Shown: positions 44,340 to 55,700 of the stretch, in pieces
Layout: each line of letters starts with the position of its first letter
Position numbering within the stretch: position 1 is the stretch's first letter
NCBI GenBank assembly: GCA_024195265.1
Contig: JAJLRJ010000007.1
Location: forward strand, 13,645,328 to 13,709,327
DNA length: 64,000 nucleotides
Origin: Dendrophyllia cribrosa
Taxonomy: Eukaryota > Cnidaria > Anthozoa > Scleractinia > Dendrophylliidae
Direction: 5' to 3'
Notes under the pieces: generated by a model
Database searches by the model: none
Seen by the model: the letters and a program-made list of their open reading frames with translations, nothing else
What the model was told of the DNA's origin: nothing
Made by a program: the position numbers and the translations under genes

Positions 44340-45140
44340 TTATGGCCTATACAGCTGCCCATTTATATACAATTTATCATAAACTAAAGTTGCAGTGTGT
44401 CCCTTCTTCTTGGCGTCTTTTAAGGTTGGTAAGAGAAGCTTTCTTTTGTCCACGATCTCTTTCGGAAAGTCACGCGTGACCGCAAATTTGGTATCACGGA
44501 GATTCTTGGCCTGACCTAAAACAAATTCTTTGTCTTTGTGATACGTGAATTTCGCGATGAGCGGTCTCGGTTTGGATTCAGTAGGAGTGGGCTTTCCAAT
44601 GCGGTGGACGCGTTTGAAAGAAATATCATCTACGTCTTCTTTGCTTATTTTGAGCTCCGCAACCATGAAATTCCGCAAAATTGTTTCAGAATTTTCGAAA
44701 GACTCGTCCTTTTTCTCAGGAATATTAAAGAAATTTAAGTTGTTGCGGCGACTGTGACTTTCCAGCTTAATTGCTCTTTCCTTTTCATATGCTGCTTGTT
44801 TGGTTAACGACTTCACACCTTCCTTGAGCTCGTTGATCGCTACATCTTGTACGGCCATCTTCTCCCTTAACTCTTTAATAGACGTATGAGCGAATTCTAA
44901 GCTGGCTTCCAATTCCTTGTTCTTTTCTTCAAGGCTTGTTTGCTTTTGCTTTAGTTCTTGGATGTCTTCAATGCAGCTTAACACGCTGTCAAACTTTGCT
45001 TTCATCTCTGCGATTGATTCCGCCATATTGTGACAAGATTCACAACATTCTTCACAGCAAGATTTTGAATCTTTGCTTCTTTTTCTTCTTCGTTTTCGGG
45101 TCGTAGAGTCTTCCTTGGTAGCAGCTTCGTCATCTGACAT
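44340..45140 (-). CDS. LINE ORF1: coiled-coil RNA-binding protein
   Basis: 266 residues from the ATG at 45140. Residues ~1-30 are basic and charged (RKRRRKRSKDSK), followed by a Cys-rich CCEECCESCHN. Residues ~40-125 form a coiled coil (heptads such as LKQKQTSLEEKNKELEASLE) for trimerisation. Then an RRM-like domain begins SRRNNLNFFNIPEKKDESFE, and a C-terminal domain ends KLYINGQLYRP. This is the L1-type ORF1p plan, a nucleic-acid chaperone that coats the LINE RNA. It lies ~360 bp upstream of ORF2 in the same orientation. The Cys cluster at the N terminus is unusual to my eye. Confidence 0.9.
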   Translation of the reverse strand: MSDDEAATKEDSTTRKRRRKRSKDSKSCCEECCESCHNMAESIAEMKAKFDSVLSCIEDIQELKQKQTSLEEKNKELEASLEFAHTSIKELREKMAVQDVAINELKEGVKSLTKQAAYEKERAIKLESHSRRNNLNFFNIPEKKDESFENSETILRNFMVAELKISKEDVDDISFKRVHRIGKPTPTESKPRPLIAKFTYHKDKEFVLGQAKNLRDTKFAVTRDFPKEIVDKRKLLLPTLKDAKKKGHTATLVYDKLYINGQLYRP

Positions 45141-45254
45141 TTTTCTCGGCTTTGGGTACCGCGAAGAATGTAATTACATGCTGTTAAAGTCGGAGCGCAT
45201 AACAGTGCGTCCGAACACTTCGACAGTCGCCCCAGTCTTACATCTAGATAAACT

Positions 45255-45680
45255 AATATTGTGCCCCCTAAAGTTATATAAGTATAAACAAAAAACTTGT
45301 AATTTAGTAAAAAAGTAAAGGAAAACTTATAAAATACAATGTAGCTTGGTAAACATCAAGAGATGATGTTTCATTGGTATTGAGCAAGGTACCAGCGTAA
45401 AAGTGCTTTTCTAAACATCTTTCTAGATGGTTTGTCCCTGATTAATTGCGGAATACTATTCCAAAAAAATCTTCCAATAACGCTCGGGCAGAATCTCCTG
45501 AGATTAGTTCGAAATGAGGGTATGACTACTTGATTAGATGATGCACTGCGGATATTGTACTTATGTACGTTCTATGGCTTCATGCGTTCATTTTATGGCA
45601 TTCATTGTAAAAAGCCTCAAAATAACCCACAAACATAACAAAAGAAATTTTAGAGCAGGTATCTTGAGAATTTGGATTCC
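45255..45680 (-). pseudogene. CR1-like LINE ORF2 C-terminal fragment
   Basis: The minus frame reads YNIRSASSNQVVIPSFRTNL, then RRFCPSVIGRFFWNSIPQ and KMFRKALLRWYLAQYQ with a stop near 45384. This is the typical tail after the reverse transcriptase in CR1/Rex-like LINEs. The 3' UTR continues to the L1 insertion at 45254 and resumes at 40115. 5' truncated; the L1 used this 3' UTR as target. Confidence 0.7.
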
Positions 45681-46079
45681 TATTTGTCAATTTATTAACG
45701 AAGTGCATTCGTTCGCGTGTTAGTCGATCAATGTGGTTCATTCAGTTTACTTTGACTTTGGGTCTCGAAGATGCTCTGCAAGAGAGACAAGACTTGTTTT
45801 CTTACAAAATCGTAAAAAATTTTTCTCCTCATACTTGATGCCAAATCAAGAAAATCCTAATTTTTAGGCTCAAAAAGTGGGGTCGACTTGTACACCAGTT
45901 CTACTTATACACCGGAAAATACGGTAAGTAGTTTTAGACGTTTCGGTCGTTTCTTTCATTTCGGTGTTTCCCCTTTTTCGGTGATTTCGTTTCGTTGCGG
46001 TGGTTTCGCTTATTTCGTTTCATTGTTTCTGGGTTTTAGTTCATGCCACTTCAAGGTTTGTGCAGTTTGATAAGTCGTG

Positions 46080-46372
46080 TCATGTCCATTGTCCATGCAA
46101 AAGATGTATATTTCCCAGGATTTCATTCAGTCCTGCCCTGTTGATACTGACGATTAGGATAGGCAGTACTTGCTGGAGAGCTACTATAAGATACTCTAGC
46201 GTTATTTGGATGTTCTCTTTCACTTCTTTTTCCGCAGTGTCCCATTCCCGTTCGCACTCTTGTAGGAGATCAAGAGCTGCAGAAAAAAGATCCTGCCAAC
46301 GTAACACTTGTGTTTGGGGTCTTTGGTCTACCCCTACATTAGGCCCTCCTTCATCCGCCATATTGTGTTCAG
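46080..46372 (-). pseudogene. Captured N-terminal gene fragment (right arm)
   Basis: The minus frame MADEGGPNVGVDQRPQTQVL continues LFSAALDLLQECEREWDTAE and ENIQITLEYLI..., the mirror of 36822-37031. Here the frame stays open to EILGNIHLLHGQWT, a part that is out of frame in the left arm. Conservation in both arms reflects a shared origin; selection cannot be judged from two copies. Confidence 0.55.
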
Positions 46373-46942
46373 GAATGATAGAGCGGGAGCTGGGACCTAA
46401 TGATGTGCAAAGACAGTGCGCAGAAAATGTTGAATGAATATTGCACAATGTTGAATTAATATTTTGATCGTGAATGTGAATGAATATAAACCGTAGAATG
46501 TGAATGAACACATCCTGTAAATGTGAATGAACATATTTGTGAATAAGAAATGTCGTTAAATGTGAACAAATATATTTCTTGAATGTGAATGAATATATTC
46601 GTGAATAATAATAACAGCGTTAAATGTGAATGAATATATTTCTTGAATGAAAACTTACTTGTTGAATGTGAATAACAATAACAGCGTGAAATGTGAATGA
46701 AACTTTGAATTTTGCACCATTTCAGCAACCATACCTAGGAGGTGCCAATTCTCAAACACATGTCATATTCTGTCATATTTTTTTCGGCTTTATACCCTAA
46801 AAGGTACCACAATAATTCTAACTGTGGTCATTTTACATTTAAGTACCCTTAGCGGTACCAATTTGCAAATTTTGAACCCTAAAAGGCATGGTGAGAACCC
46901 TGTCATTTTTATATGGGAGTTCCCCACCCCCGGGGCTCGGCA

Positions 46943-47515
46943 CCCCTAAAAGTAATTAAAGCTGATAGTTGGGCTCGTTGAAATGCGTTACTCTAGTGCC
47001 ATACTCAAATGCCCACCCCAAGAAGGGACCCAAGGACAAATGTGTAAATTGTGGGATTATAAAAATGCATTTTGCCTTAATTTTGGTGTATGGCCCAGGT
47101 TGCACTTGAGACATTTTCTAGAACATTTGTTTACTTTGCGGCAAAAATCTGTCAGCGCACAATTTTTTAAAGTTTTTTAAGTGCAACCAGAAAAAAATAC
47201 ACTGTAACAGTTTCATTTGTTTGCATCTTTGCTTTTATAGACACAAGCAACAAGAGAGTTTTTCACCCAAAACAAAAGTCATGTACAAACAAGATGGCCT
47301 CTCTGTTCACTAATAAAATGCTGATAGAACATCGGTCAAGATGTGAATGTCTAGGTAAGTGGAATCACATTCAGTTTGGAAGATATATATTTAAAAATCC
47401 TATTAAGGTGGCTCCCTTTAGTTTTATATTCCACCATGCATTGATTACAAAAGCTTTTGTAATTTAGTGCACACTCACATGAAAATGTAGGTTTTTACAA
47501 TGTTTTATGTCAAAA
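46943..47515 (+). other. Unassigned; one candidate exon
   Basis: No known gene. A 113-bp stretch 47241-47353 is open in one frame (RVFHPKQKSCTNKMASLFTN), is preceded by a pyrimidine-rich TTGCTTTTATAG acceptor and followed by an ideal AG/GTAAGT donor. A phase-compatible acceptor lies at 50180. This may be a host exon or chance. Confidence 0.3.
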
Positions 47516-47519
47516 TTAA

Positions 47520-48618
47520 CCCATTGACTCCTGAGAATTTTTACGTTTTTGAGTGATTTTCTGCATATAAACGAGCCATAGGATTTCGTGACTCCATATT
47601 TGGGCTTACTATTGAAAGTGCTGCTGTTCTAAAACACTGAAGGCTCGAGTTTACTGGAAATGTCATTCTGACGTTGTCTTTTTGCTTTGTTGAATTGCAA
47701 TAAAGGGTCAAATATGGTGTATCTGCGATTTTTAGTAAGTTCACAGCCATTTTTCATCTTTAGTAGAAGCCTGATGAGCATCATTAAGCTTGAAGGTAGT
47801 TCAGAGTCCACTTTCTCAATGAAGCAAAGTAGCCTTGGGACTCGACTCTGGATGAATTTCTCGACCTACTACGGCATATTTTGGAAGTTGCGACCACTGA
47901 AGAACACAACAAGCGCGTAATTTTGGTGGTAGGTCGGAGGAGTGGCTGTGGACTTAGTATAAATATGAAATGTGTGGGGAAAGAAACGAACGCTGTCAAA
48001 AATTGTGGCTATTTCCCAGCATGCAGTGTGGTGGTGATGTTGAAAATCGAGGCAAGGTCAGTATGCACTAGAACGAGAGGCTATACAGCTCGGCCCGGGC
48101 AACAAATAAGAGCAAAAAAATTCGCTGCTAAGCTAGGACTAGGACTGAATTTTGCTGTGAATGTTGACTTTTGAGTTTGCCACAATGATTTGAATAAAAA
48201 AAACTAAAGACAAAAACGTGATTTTTGTTGTTTTTCTATGACGTTAAAAACGGTCATTTTTGTCATTGTCCAATTCAAACGCTGATATAGACCTTTTCCA
48301 CATTCCTGTGAACAAAGGCACCAACTCGAGGCTGGGGTGGACAAAATACAGTGATTTGTATGAAATTGTCCACCCAAGACTCAACCTCGTTTCATTGTGT
48401 GTGCTCACTGGAGTGGAATGCAGGAAATGTCTATTCTGCAAAAATCACTGACTTTTTTGTGTTAATTGGGTGTCTCAATTTGAGGGACTTTCTAGTCAAT
48501 GCTCACAACTGCTAATTAAGGCAAGTTCACACAATTGAGAAAGTTGCAATTTTTTAAAGCAGTGGAGTCTTGTACAGGCGGTTTCGGGCGGTTCAGGTGT
48601 GGTTCAGGTGTCAATGGG
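47520..48618. mobile_element. piggyBac-like MITE, 1,099 bp, TTAA TSD
   Basis: Ends CCCATTGAC and GTCAATGGG, flanked by TTAA at 47516-47519 and 48619-48622. CCC-starting ends with TTAA suit piggyBac. The TIRs are short, so the call is moderate. Inside is a small inverted pair (AAACGGTCATTTTTGTCATT / ATTTTTGTTG...) and no transposase frame. Confidence 0.6.
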
Positions 48619-48622
48619 TTAA

Positions 48623-50640
48623 GGTGATTCCCTAGTATCGCATCGTGTAACAATATTGTGCATAATATCTTGCATCATTTGTGCGTGTAGAAGCGCATGT
48701 TTATTCTGAAGCAAAGGAGGTTCCTAAGAGGATTCTGTTTGCTAAGTAAATGTGGTTATTTTCTCCTAAATGGACATGGTGATCTTTCCTTTTTATTCCA
48801 TGTATTTGAAGAAAATACTACATTTACTCTCCATTATGTATCCAAATTTGAAAAATATTTCATTTGTAGATTTTGAAATGTTAAGCCAGAAAATATGCTG
48901 ACCTTAGGGGTAAAAATGATGTGAGCCAAACTCACAAAACAGGTCTCTAGTACCTTTTTGGGGTTCCCTTCCATGGGTACTCCTGACCATCATGCATTAC
49001 AAGATATATAGGTTATGGTAAGTGTGGCCCCAGCAGTTATGGAGTTTGAGCATCATCTTTAGCTTTGCAATGTGGTGTCATGAGTATTGTGAGAATGCAT
49101 GGAGTAATTGGCATGAAAAATGGAAACATTTTAGGGTTAATGGTCCCCATGTAAGTCTAAGACAAACTCATATAGCTATTTGTCCATTTAAAGCACTCTG
49201 TAATCTTTTTTAAATATCCCTTTGTGCTATTGGTATACTTCCAACACTGTGACTGCTGTTGTGGACACAAAACCATTAACCAAAATACTCTGAAAACCAT
49301 TTTGAAGGATAATATAAAGATACACACTCAAGATTTATACTTGTTAGTACTTTTAACACTGTAAAGATTAGGACCTACAGTGTACTCCTTTGCAGCTGTG
49401 GACAACTAAATTGGACACAACTATTATTAAACTCATCGATCAATGATGAGCTTGGGAGCTGGTGCCCTAAAGGATGGTGGCGGCATGGCAATTGAGGTAA
49501 CCATGGCAACCCTGCGAGCGTCAACCACCAGGCACCGTCACACTGATGGAATCAGTGGAATACCTACCTGATACTCACCTGCGTCTGGGTGGGAGGAGTG
49601 GGAGCAAAGATCCGCAAAGATCGCTAATGCTTGACAAGGATCCGCAAAGATCGCCAATACTTGTGTGATCCGCAAAGATCAGCAAACTGAGCTGCAAACA
49701 CGTGCAAGAGGCGAAACACCTAGCCGCCCCTTAAATATCCCAAAGCCACCCCGCATGAAGCATACTCGCAAGTAGCACCACCGCTGACCCAACTTAATGT
49801 CTCGAGTTTAACCTAGCCTAAATTGCATTTAGCCCCAATAAAAAATATTCAGATTTAGGCAAGGTACAATAATTTTAATAGGAAAGAGAATTGTTTGAAA
49901 TCCCTATACTAATGGAAGTATCTTCTGAACCAGAATATTTTCAACAGACAAATGGAGGAAATAATTCTGAAAAGCACCTTGTTTAGTCTAATTAAATATG
50001 GCAGTGTATGCTGTTTTGTCATACTATATTTAAGAAGGTTTTCGATTTAAATCAAAACCTAAACGCTAGGCTAGGAGTTTTTTTTATTATTTTTTAGTCT
50101 GAACCGGACCCAACGTGATTAAACCAGAAAGAATCCTCATAATTCAACACCGCGCCTTTGCTAAAATTATCTCATTTCCAGGTGGGCTTCTTCATTTGTG
50201 GATCCTGCGTGAGATAGCGATCAAAGTGTGCATGCCGCGAGTCGAGCTATAAAGAAGCAGTGTGACATGTGGTTGCTCTCCAATTCGAAGAAGTCTGCAC
50301 GGTTTTGCTGGAGAAATCGAACTCAGTTTACTGTACCTGTCGGATGGGAAGAAAAGTAATGCACTGTTTGGTCCGAAGAAGAATTGCTAGAGCAAGTTGT
50401 CTTTTTAGGTGCTCAAGCCAAGCATTTTTTCCAGTCTTTCGGTCTTTCCTCTCTTTCCGCCATGTTTGTTTTCAAATATGGTGTACACATTTTTACGTCA
50501 CAGGGCATGTCACGTGACCTTTTGGCCACGTGATGGCCGGGACACTTGTTAGGCTAAAAGCGCGTATTTTGAAGGCGAAAAAAAGGCTTTTTCGAAATTT
50601 CAAACACTTTAAAAGCTTGTAGTCGTTTTTTACAACAACA
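48623..50640. other. Unassigned region
   Basis: No recognisable gene. A three-copy tandem of ATCCGCAAAGATCGCYAATR sits at 49609-49686. A pyrimidine-rich acceptor at 50160-50180 opens a short frame GLLHLWILREIAIKVCMPRV ending TAA, phase-compatible with the candidate exon at 47241-47353. Function unknown. Confidence 0.4.
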
Positions 50641-50880
50641 ACTTAACAACAACAATTTTATTATTATTACAATTATTACTACAATTACAAGTACAAATAC
50701 AATAAATAAATTATTATAATAATAAATAAATTATGTAAACTAAAAAAGAAAAAAAAAAGAAATTTTTCACGCAACCCGCGGTTAGCTTAGGCTAATTGAG
50801 GCGGGAGGTGAAGAGGACAAGAAAGAAAATATAAGAAAACCTAGATCTAAGAATAAATTTACAAATCGAACAAAAATTAG
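50640..50880 (-). mobile_element. LINE 3'-end fragment
   Basis: On the minus strand this resembles a LINE 3' UTR ending in A/T-rich short repeats (AATAATAATAAAATTGTTGT). A block CCTCAATTAGCCTAAGCTAA precedes the tail. No coding part remains. Confidence 0.4.
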
Positions 50881-52040
50881 GTATGACACTGCGTAAATAT
50901 TTGCTATTTTACACATATTAAACTACAAGAAACCGAAGAAAAAAATTTCGTGTCATGCTCATTAATCCAGAAAAAAATAATTAAACAGCGTTATTCAAGA
51001 TGTCTTCAAAGTGAGTACCAAACATTAAAAATAATGATTATTTAAGTCTATGAAAGTAATATATCAAAGCCTCTAGCTTCATAGGGTGAGCCCTCTCATC
51101 TCGTGGGGACTTCTTCTTGTCTTATGCGAACCAGCTGTTGTCCTTGGTGATGCTTTTTCTCTTTGACTGTTGCTTGGCTATTTTCTTTTTGCAGTCTTTT
51201 TCTGTCTTTAACATTTATAGAGTGGCTTGTGTGTGAACCACCACTGCTTTCTGCCCCTTTGTGAAAATAGCATATTGCCAATGTTGCTGCACAGAGTAAG
51301 GCTTTGGCACCATGATGCTTGTGTTTTGGACATTAAACCCAAAACAGAGAGTAAATGCATTTACATGTATTTATTTCGCATATTTCAGACGCTCCACTTA
51401 TTACTTGAAACAAAGCCACAATGTCTTGTTTATGCAACGGGCCTTGCATTAACTGCAGGTTGAAATAAACACAGGTCCACAGATCCAGGCTGTTATTGTA
51501 TTGTATGTATGTAGTATCCCATGGCTCAATGGAAGATCTTTTTTGTAATGAATGTGATCCTGTGTTTTTAAATAGAAGATGATGATGATGATGATGAAAT
51601 GGTAGTACTCTCTATTAAAAACTAAGACACAACATATGTGAGACTTAAAAACTTAAGAAAGAATTGAAAACTAAGCCGATTCCAATCAGCTGGACTTATT
51701 TGACCTTAATTGTAAGCAGTATCAGTTAATAAAAACATTGACTATTCTCAGAAGGAATAAAGGTATTATTGCCTTTCCACAGAAAGCAAAAACACAAATA
51801 TTCACAAATATAACCTTTGAAACACATCTTTGACTACCTTTGACAAAAACGTGGGTTCTTTACAACACGCACTCCATTTTCCTGGCCATCATCACGCAGT
51901 GCTCTCAAAAACACTTTCCCAATCATCTCAACAAGAACTAACAATCATGAAAATTTTAGTTCAAAAGCTTTATTCCTTCCTGATACAGTATATCGGCAGG
52001 AGAGAGCCGCCTGGTAACTTCCTCAGCAAACCTGGCAACT
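50881..52040. other. Unassigned region
   Basis: A basic 61-residue minus frame at 51096-51281 (KDRKRLQKENSQATVKEKKH) has no recognised family. A GATGAT microsatellite lies near 51570. Nothing else is supported. Confidence 0.4.
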
Positions 52041-52043
52041 AGC

Positions 52044-52375
52044 TAATCCATCACCCCAGAAGGGAGCATAAACTGCTGTTCTTGTTCCAGTTGTGGGTCA
52101 CTAGTTTCAGATGAGGAGGGGGCTGCAGAATGCCTGGACCTGCTCCTGACTGGTTCACCCATGGCAGCTATGGAGACGGCCTTGGCTGAAGTATTGCATG
52201 ACAAGAATAATCAAGCATAAGACATTTGTTAGTCGGCAGTATATGTGAACCACTACTCTTCAAGGCCCTCGTCAAGGTCTGGCGCACTCGAGTTCATGCA
52301 ACTGTCTCCCTTACAGACACCAGGCAGAAGAGCATTCCAGTCTGTGCTTTTTGCATGAACATCGCTGGATGCAGA
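52044..52375 (-). pseudogene. Cys-rich C-terminal gene remnant
   Basis: On the minus strand, 52375-52253 reads CSCKKHRLECSS and, after a one-base shift, CKGDSCMNSSAPDLDEG with a stop. This is the pattern of a short cysteine-rich tail common in TE-related genes of invertebrates. A further exon-like stretch 52185-52044 has a good acceptor and reads GEPVRSRSRHSAAPSSSETS to a stop. Identity unknown. Confidence 0.35.
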
Positions 52376-52716
52376 AGGTATGCAGTTTTAGTCAGCAGCG
52401 AGGGGATGAAGTATCCTTCACAACTTCCCACTGATAAGGCTTTGTTTTTGACAAATTTGTAGATATTGTCTGATGAAAACAATTTCTGGTAAGGAAACTG
52501 CTTCGTTAAGTGGCTTCTGGAGATTTACCCAGGTTTGCTCGTGTTGTTTGCTGAGTTTCTATAAAAAGCTATAAAAAATACTATTTACAACTAGAATCTA
52601 TATGTATTGACCATTATAAGAAATAAAAAATCTATGAAAAGGGAGTTAAAAGATCTATATACAATTTATCTTTACAACTATTTACAAGCAAGAAAACTAT
52701 CTACAAACTTGAAAAC

Positions 52717-55700
52717 TTAAATGTCAAGTGGAGTTGTGCTCACGCTATCTGCGAGAACTTTTCTTTTTGGATAAAAATACGAGAATGCATCTCTCACTTG
52801 AGTGTAGGTATACATGGTATTATTTACAACTCTGAAACCACGATTGACCCCAGCACTATTTTGTTTTGATAACACATTTAAATACTTATCCTTATTAATG
52901 TCCTTACATTTCTTGTAGACACCTTTACAACTAAACTTATCTTTTGCTCCAAAACAGTAATAAGTCTTACTACACAACCCCACAATACCTTCCCCCTCGC
53001 ACTCAACTTTGAAAAGCCCTGGCTTTCTCTTATCATAGGCCTTATGTTCGGGCATGTCCATGCGGGGAAACCAGTTACACTTATCTTGCTCAAACTCAGC
53101 CTTTAATTCTGGTTTGACTGAACTTTCAATGCTTTCCCCAGAAATCGCGATATAAGCTGAATCCGTATCCATTTCACACATTTTAAAATCTCTACGGTCT
53201 AGATATTTGTCTAAAAAATCAAAATAAAACTAGCATGTGAAGTTTGGCATACTGGCAAGCAAAAAATCTGATTTAACTTAATTGTTTTCTTACAAGACTC
53301 AACTTCGTACGTGTCTTCGGTAATATGGTCGAGCTTGCGGACGAGAGGGGTGTTCACTTTACGGCTGGCTTCAGCATCACTGCAATACCCCACGTTCTTA
53401 TGCCCCAAGAGGTTACAAATCATTTTTCTGTTCGCACTATTGCCAGTCTAGAAATAAAATACATAATGAAATCAGTTGGTTGAATGTAAAGTTTTTTTCA
53501 CAGCCCCTAAGTCCCTGAAAAGAAACAACAACAACTTACCAATTTCATCACGTGTCCACGATGATGACCTCTCCAACGGGTGTAAAGCAGGGCTTAGGAG
53601 TAAACTCAATCACCTGGTACACTTTGGTGACTTCCAAACCATGCTTCAAGTACCATTTGAGGAGGGGTGTGGCCAACACAATCTTTTCCCCTTTGAGGCT
53701 CCCGATCAAATTGCGTTGTGGCTGGGCCATGATGTTGTTTTCCTCAGCGTAAGCCTTCATATAGTCCCCAATATTGTCACGGCTGATGTTGGTGTTCTTA
53801 AAAATGGGGCACATTTCACTAAATTTTTCTTTCAAATGCTCAGGAACACGAATATCTACTTCCATGCACCCAAACAAAAGCTCATTTCGCACCTCGCTCA
53901 AAACTCGCTTGGGGCTCATCGTTTTCATTTGATCTAACTGTTTTTACTTCGGTGGCGATGAATCTTTGTAATTCTTGTTTCGTTTTCTTCATCTCTTGCC
54001 ACTGACATTCCCACATCTCAATGACATTGTACCCTTTGCTTTCAATGTACTCTGTATTGGCTCTGGTTTCTTCCAGTAGTTCCACCATGGGTTTGTTCTG
54101 CTTTTCATTGAAGTTTTTTCCTTGATTGAGAGAGCAGTTGTGTCTGTGCCAGTAACAGCCATGGAATTGATACACGGTTTGTGTCTGCACGTTGAATCTG
54201 TCGATGGGAAGTCTACAATCGCCTATACGCTTTTCCGTATTGTTCAGTTGGTGACGGATATGAATTCTCTCCTTGTGCGCCACCCACTCTAACCATTCAA
54301 TCGCCATACGAATAGACCCCTTTGGTTTGAAGCTGTCTTCTGACAACCTTGTAAAGCTTCCCGTTGGCATGTCTTGCATTATAGCCCATAGATATAACGT
54401 ATTCGCATTGTAGCCCACGATCTTCTGACACATCTTAGCCTCTTGACCTTTTCAGCTTCTTTGATTTTCATTTTGCCGGTTTCATGATAGCGATGCAAGA
54501 TGATGCTAGGTCCACTGGTGTTGTTGTCTTTGATCAGATGATACAGGTTACTGTTGGCTCTATGAAAGAGACTGAAGTAAGTTTTTTCCTCCAGGAACGG
54601 GAACAGGTACTTGAGGGTGAGGCCAGGGACCGAGATACCATCTTTAAACATGTCGATCTTTCTCTCCTGCCAAAACGCTCATCTTCTCTACTGCCTCCAG
54701 GAAAGGTACCACATTCAGACTATTGTACCATATTAAGAAATCTTTAAAGCTGGTCATCTGATTTTCCTCCCAGACTTGTTGGCAGTACTGGTACCCTTCT
54801 TCTGTGATGTTTTGGTTCTTCAGACTTGAGTAGAACGCGGCGCGAGGGGGCAGCAATGTTTCTTCTAGCTTGTCCAGATTATCAACCCACTCGTACGGAA
54901 AGAACCCTTTGGTTTGCTCACACTCGTAGGCCTTTACCAATTGATCATAGCTGAATCCTGGTGCTAGATAGTTGATGTCAAAGAGCTCGAGAACCTCGGT
55001 CTTGAGACACATAGTTGTTGTTTCTCTTGACTGTAAACTTGATAGGGTGGTGTTCAATGAGGTACGGGAACAGAAATTCTTTAACAGCATTTAAACCGTA
55101 TTTGCCCCAGTTGAAGCCCAGTACAGGAAGTTCTCTGAGGTACTCTGTCAGTTTTTCTTCCAGCTTGTTAAACACTTTGTGGTCACTAGTTTGTTCTTCT
55201 CCAAACGGAAAATCTTCGAGTTCTGCCAGCTCTTCGCGCCGCTGTCTTTGTTCCTCTCTTCTCCCACTATCCAGTTATTATTATTAGTAGTTTTTTTTTA
55301 CAAGAATGAACAATTTAAAACATAAAGAGAAAAAAGGGCATAAAATAGTTAAACTGATACCTTGCCCTCATAGTTGGAAAATATAAAGGATATTTAATTA
55401 AGTGGATTTAAAGGAGAAAATGCTACAATAAACAAATAAACACGCACACACACATATGAAAGCAATATGTATATTAAGTAGGAGTAGATAAAGCAACTAA
55501 ATCAATCTAGCATTTATTTAGTATTGGGATAAGTAATGACTGAAAAGAGATTTCTTAAATAGTTTTTTAGAAAGATGGAAAGGGGAAGAACGTTCCAAAA
55601 ATATCGTCCAATGATGGGAGAGAACTTTCTAATTTTTGTTCTATAAAAGGGAATATATAGTTGTTCAGAAGAGGCATTATGGGTAGTATAACTATGTTGT

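Larger units (their letters stand above)
40131..45239 (-). mobile_element. Full-length L1/Tx1-type LINE with perfect 15-bp TSD
   Basis: The minus-strand element has a 26-base poly(A) (T run 40131-40156), a ~125-bp 3' UTR, ORF2, a ~330-bp spacer, ORF1 and a ~100-bp 5' UTR. It is flanked by ACATCTAGATAAACT at 40116-40130 and 45240-45254. Both frames are open, the tail is pure and the TSD perfect, so this is a young insertion and possibly competent. It interrupts an older CR1-like LINE 3' region. Confidence 0.93.
39521..45924. mobile_element. TA-flanked MITE-like element invaded by LINEs
   Basis: Ends CCGTATTTTCCGGTGTATAA and complement, with GTCGACCCC and GGGGTCGAC further in, flanked by TA at 39519-39520 and 45925-45926. 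Its own sequence is about 0.5 kb on each side. The centre is a CR1-like LINE end, itself split by the L1/Tx1 element. A TA target and no encoded enzyme suggest a Tc1/mariner-dependent MITE. Confidence 0.65.
36376..46934. mobile_element. Large inverted-arm element with 8-bp TSD
   Basis: Arms about 36376-37130 and 46055-46934 mirror each other with moderate divergence. They end in a G-rich terminus plus ACTCCCATAHAAAAAYGAC and are flanked by GCTCGGCA at 36368-36375 and 46935-46942. Each arm contains an ATTCATTCACATT-type satellite and the same captured open frame. The 8-bp TSD suggests hAT-type mobilisation. No transposase is present. The centre has been invaded by a TIR element (37864-39115) and a TA element (39521-45924) carrying LINEs. 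Confidence 0.75.

Noticed and set aside
39521..45924. The TA element as an autonomous transposon encoding the LINE proteins
   Set aside because: The LINE has its own TSD and poly(A) tail and interrupts a different LINE tail. It is a later passenger.
49441..49520. tRNA- or SINE-like head
   Set aside because: A CTCATC...GATGAG stem is present, but A- and B-box promoter motifs and a cloverleaf fold are not.
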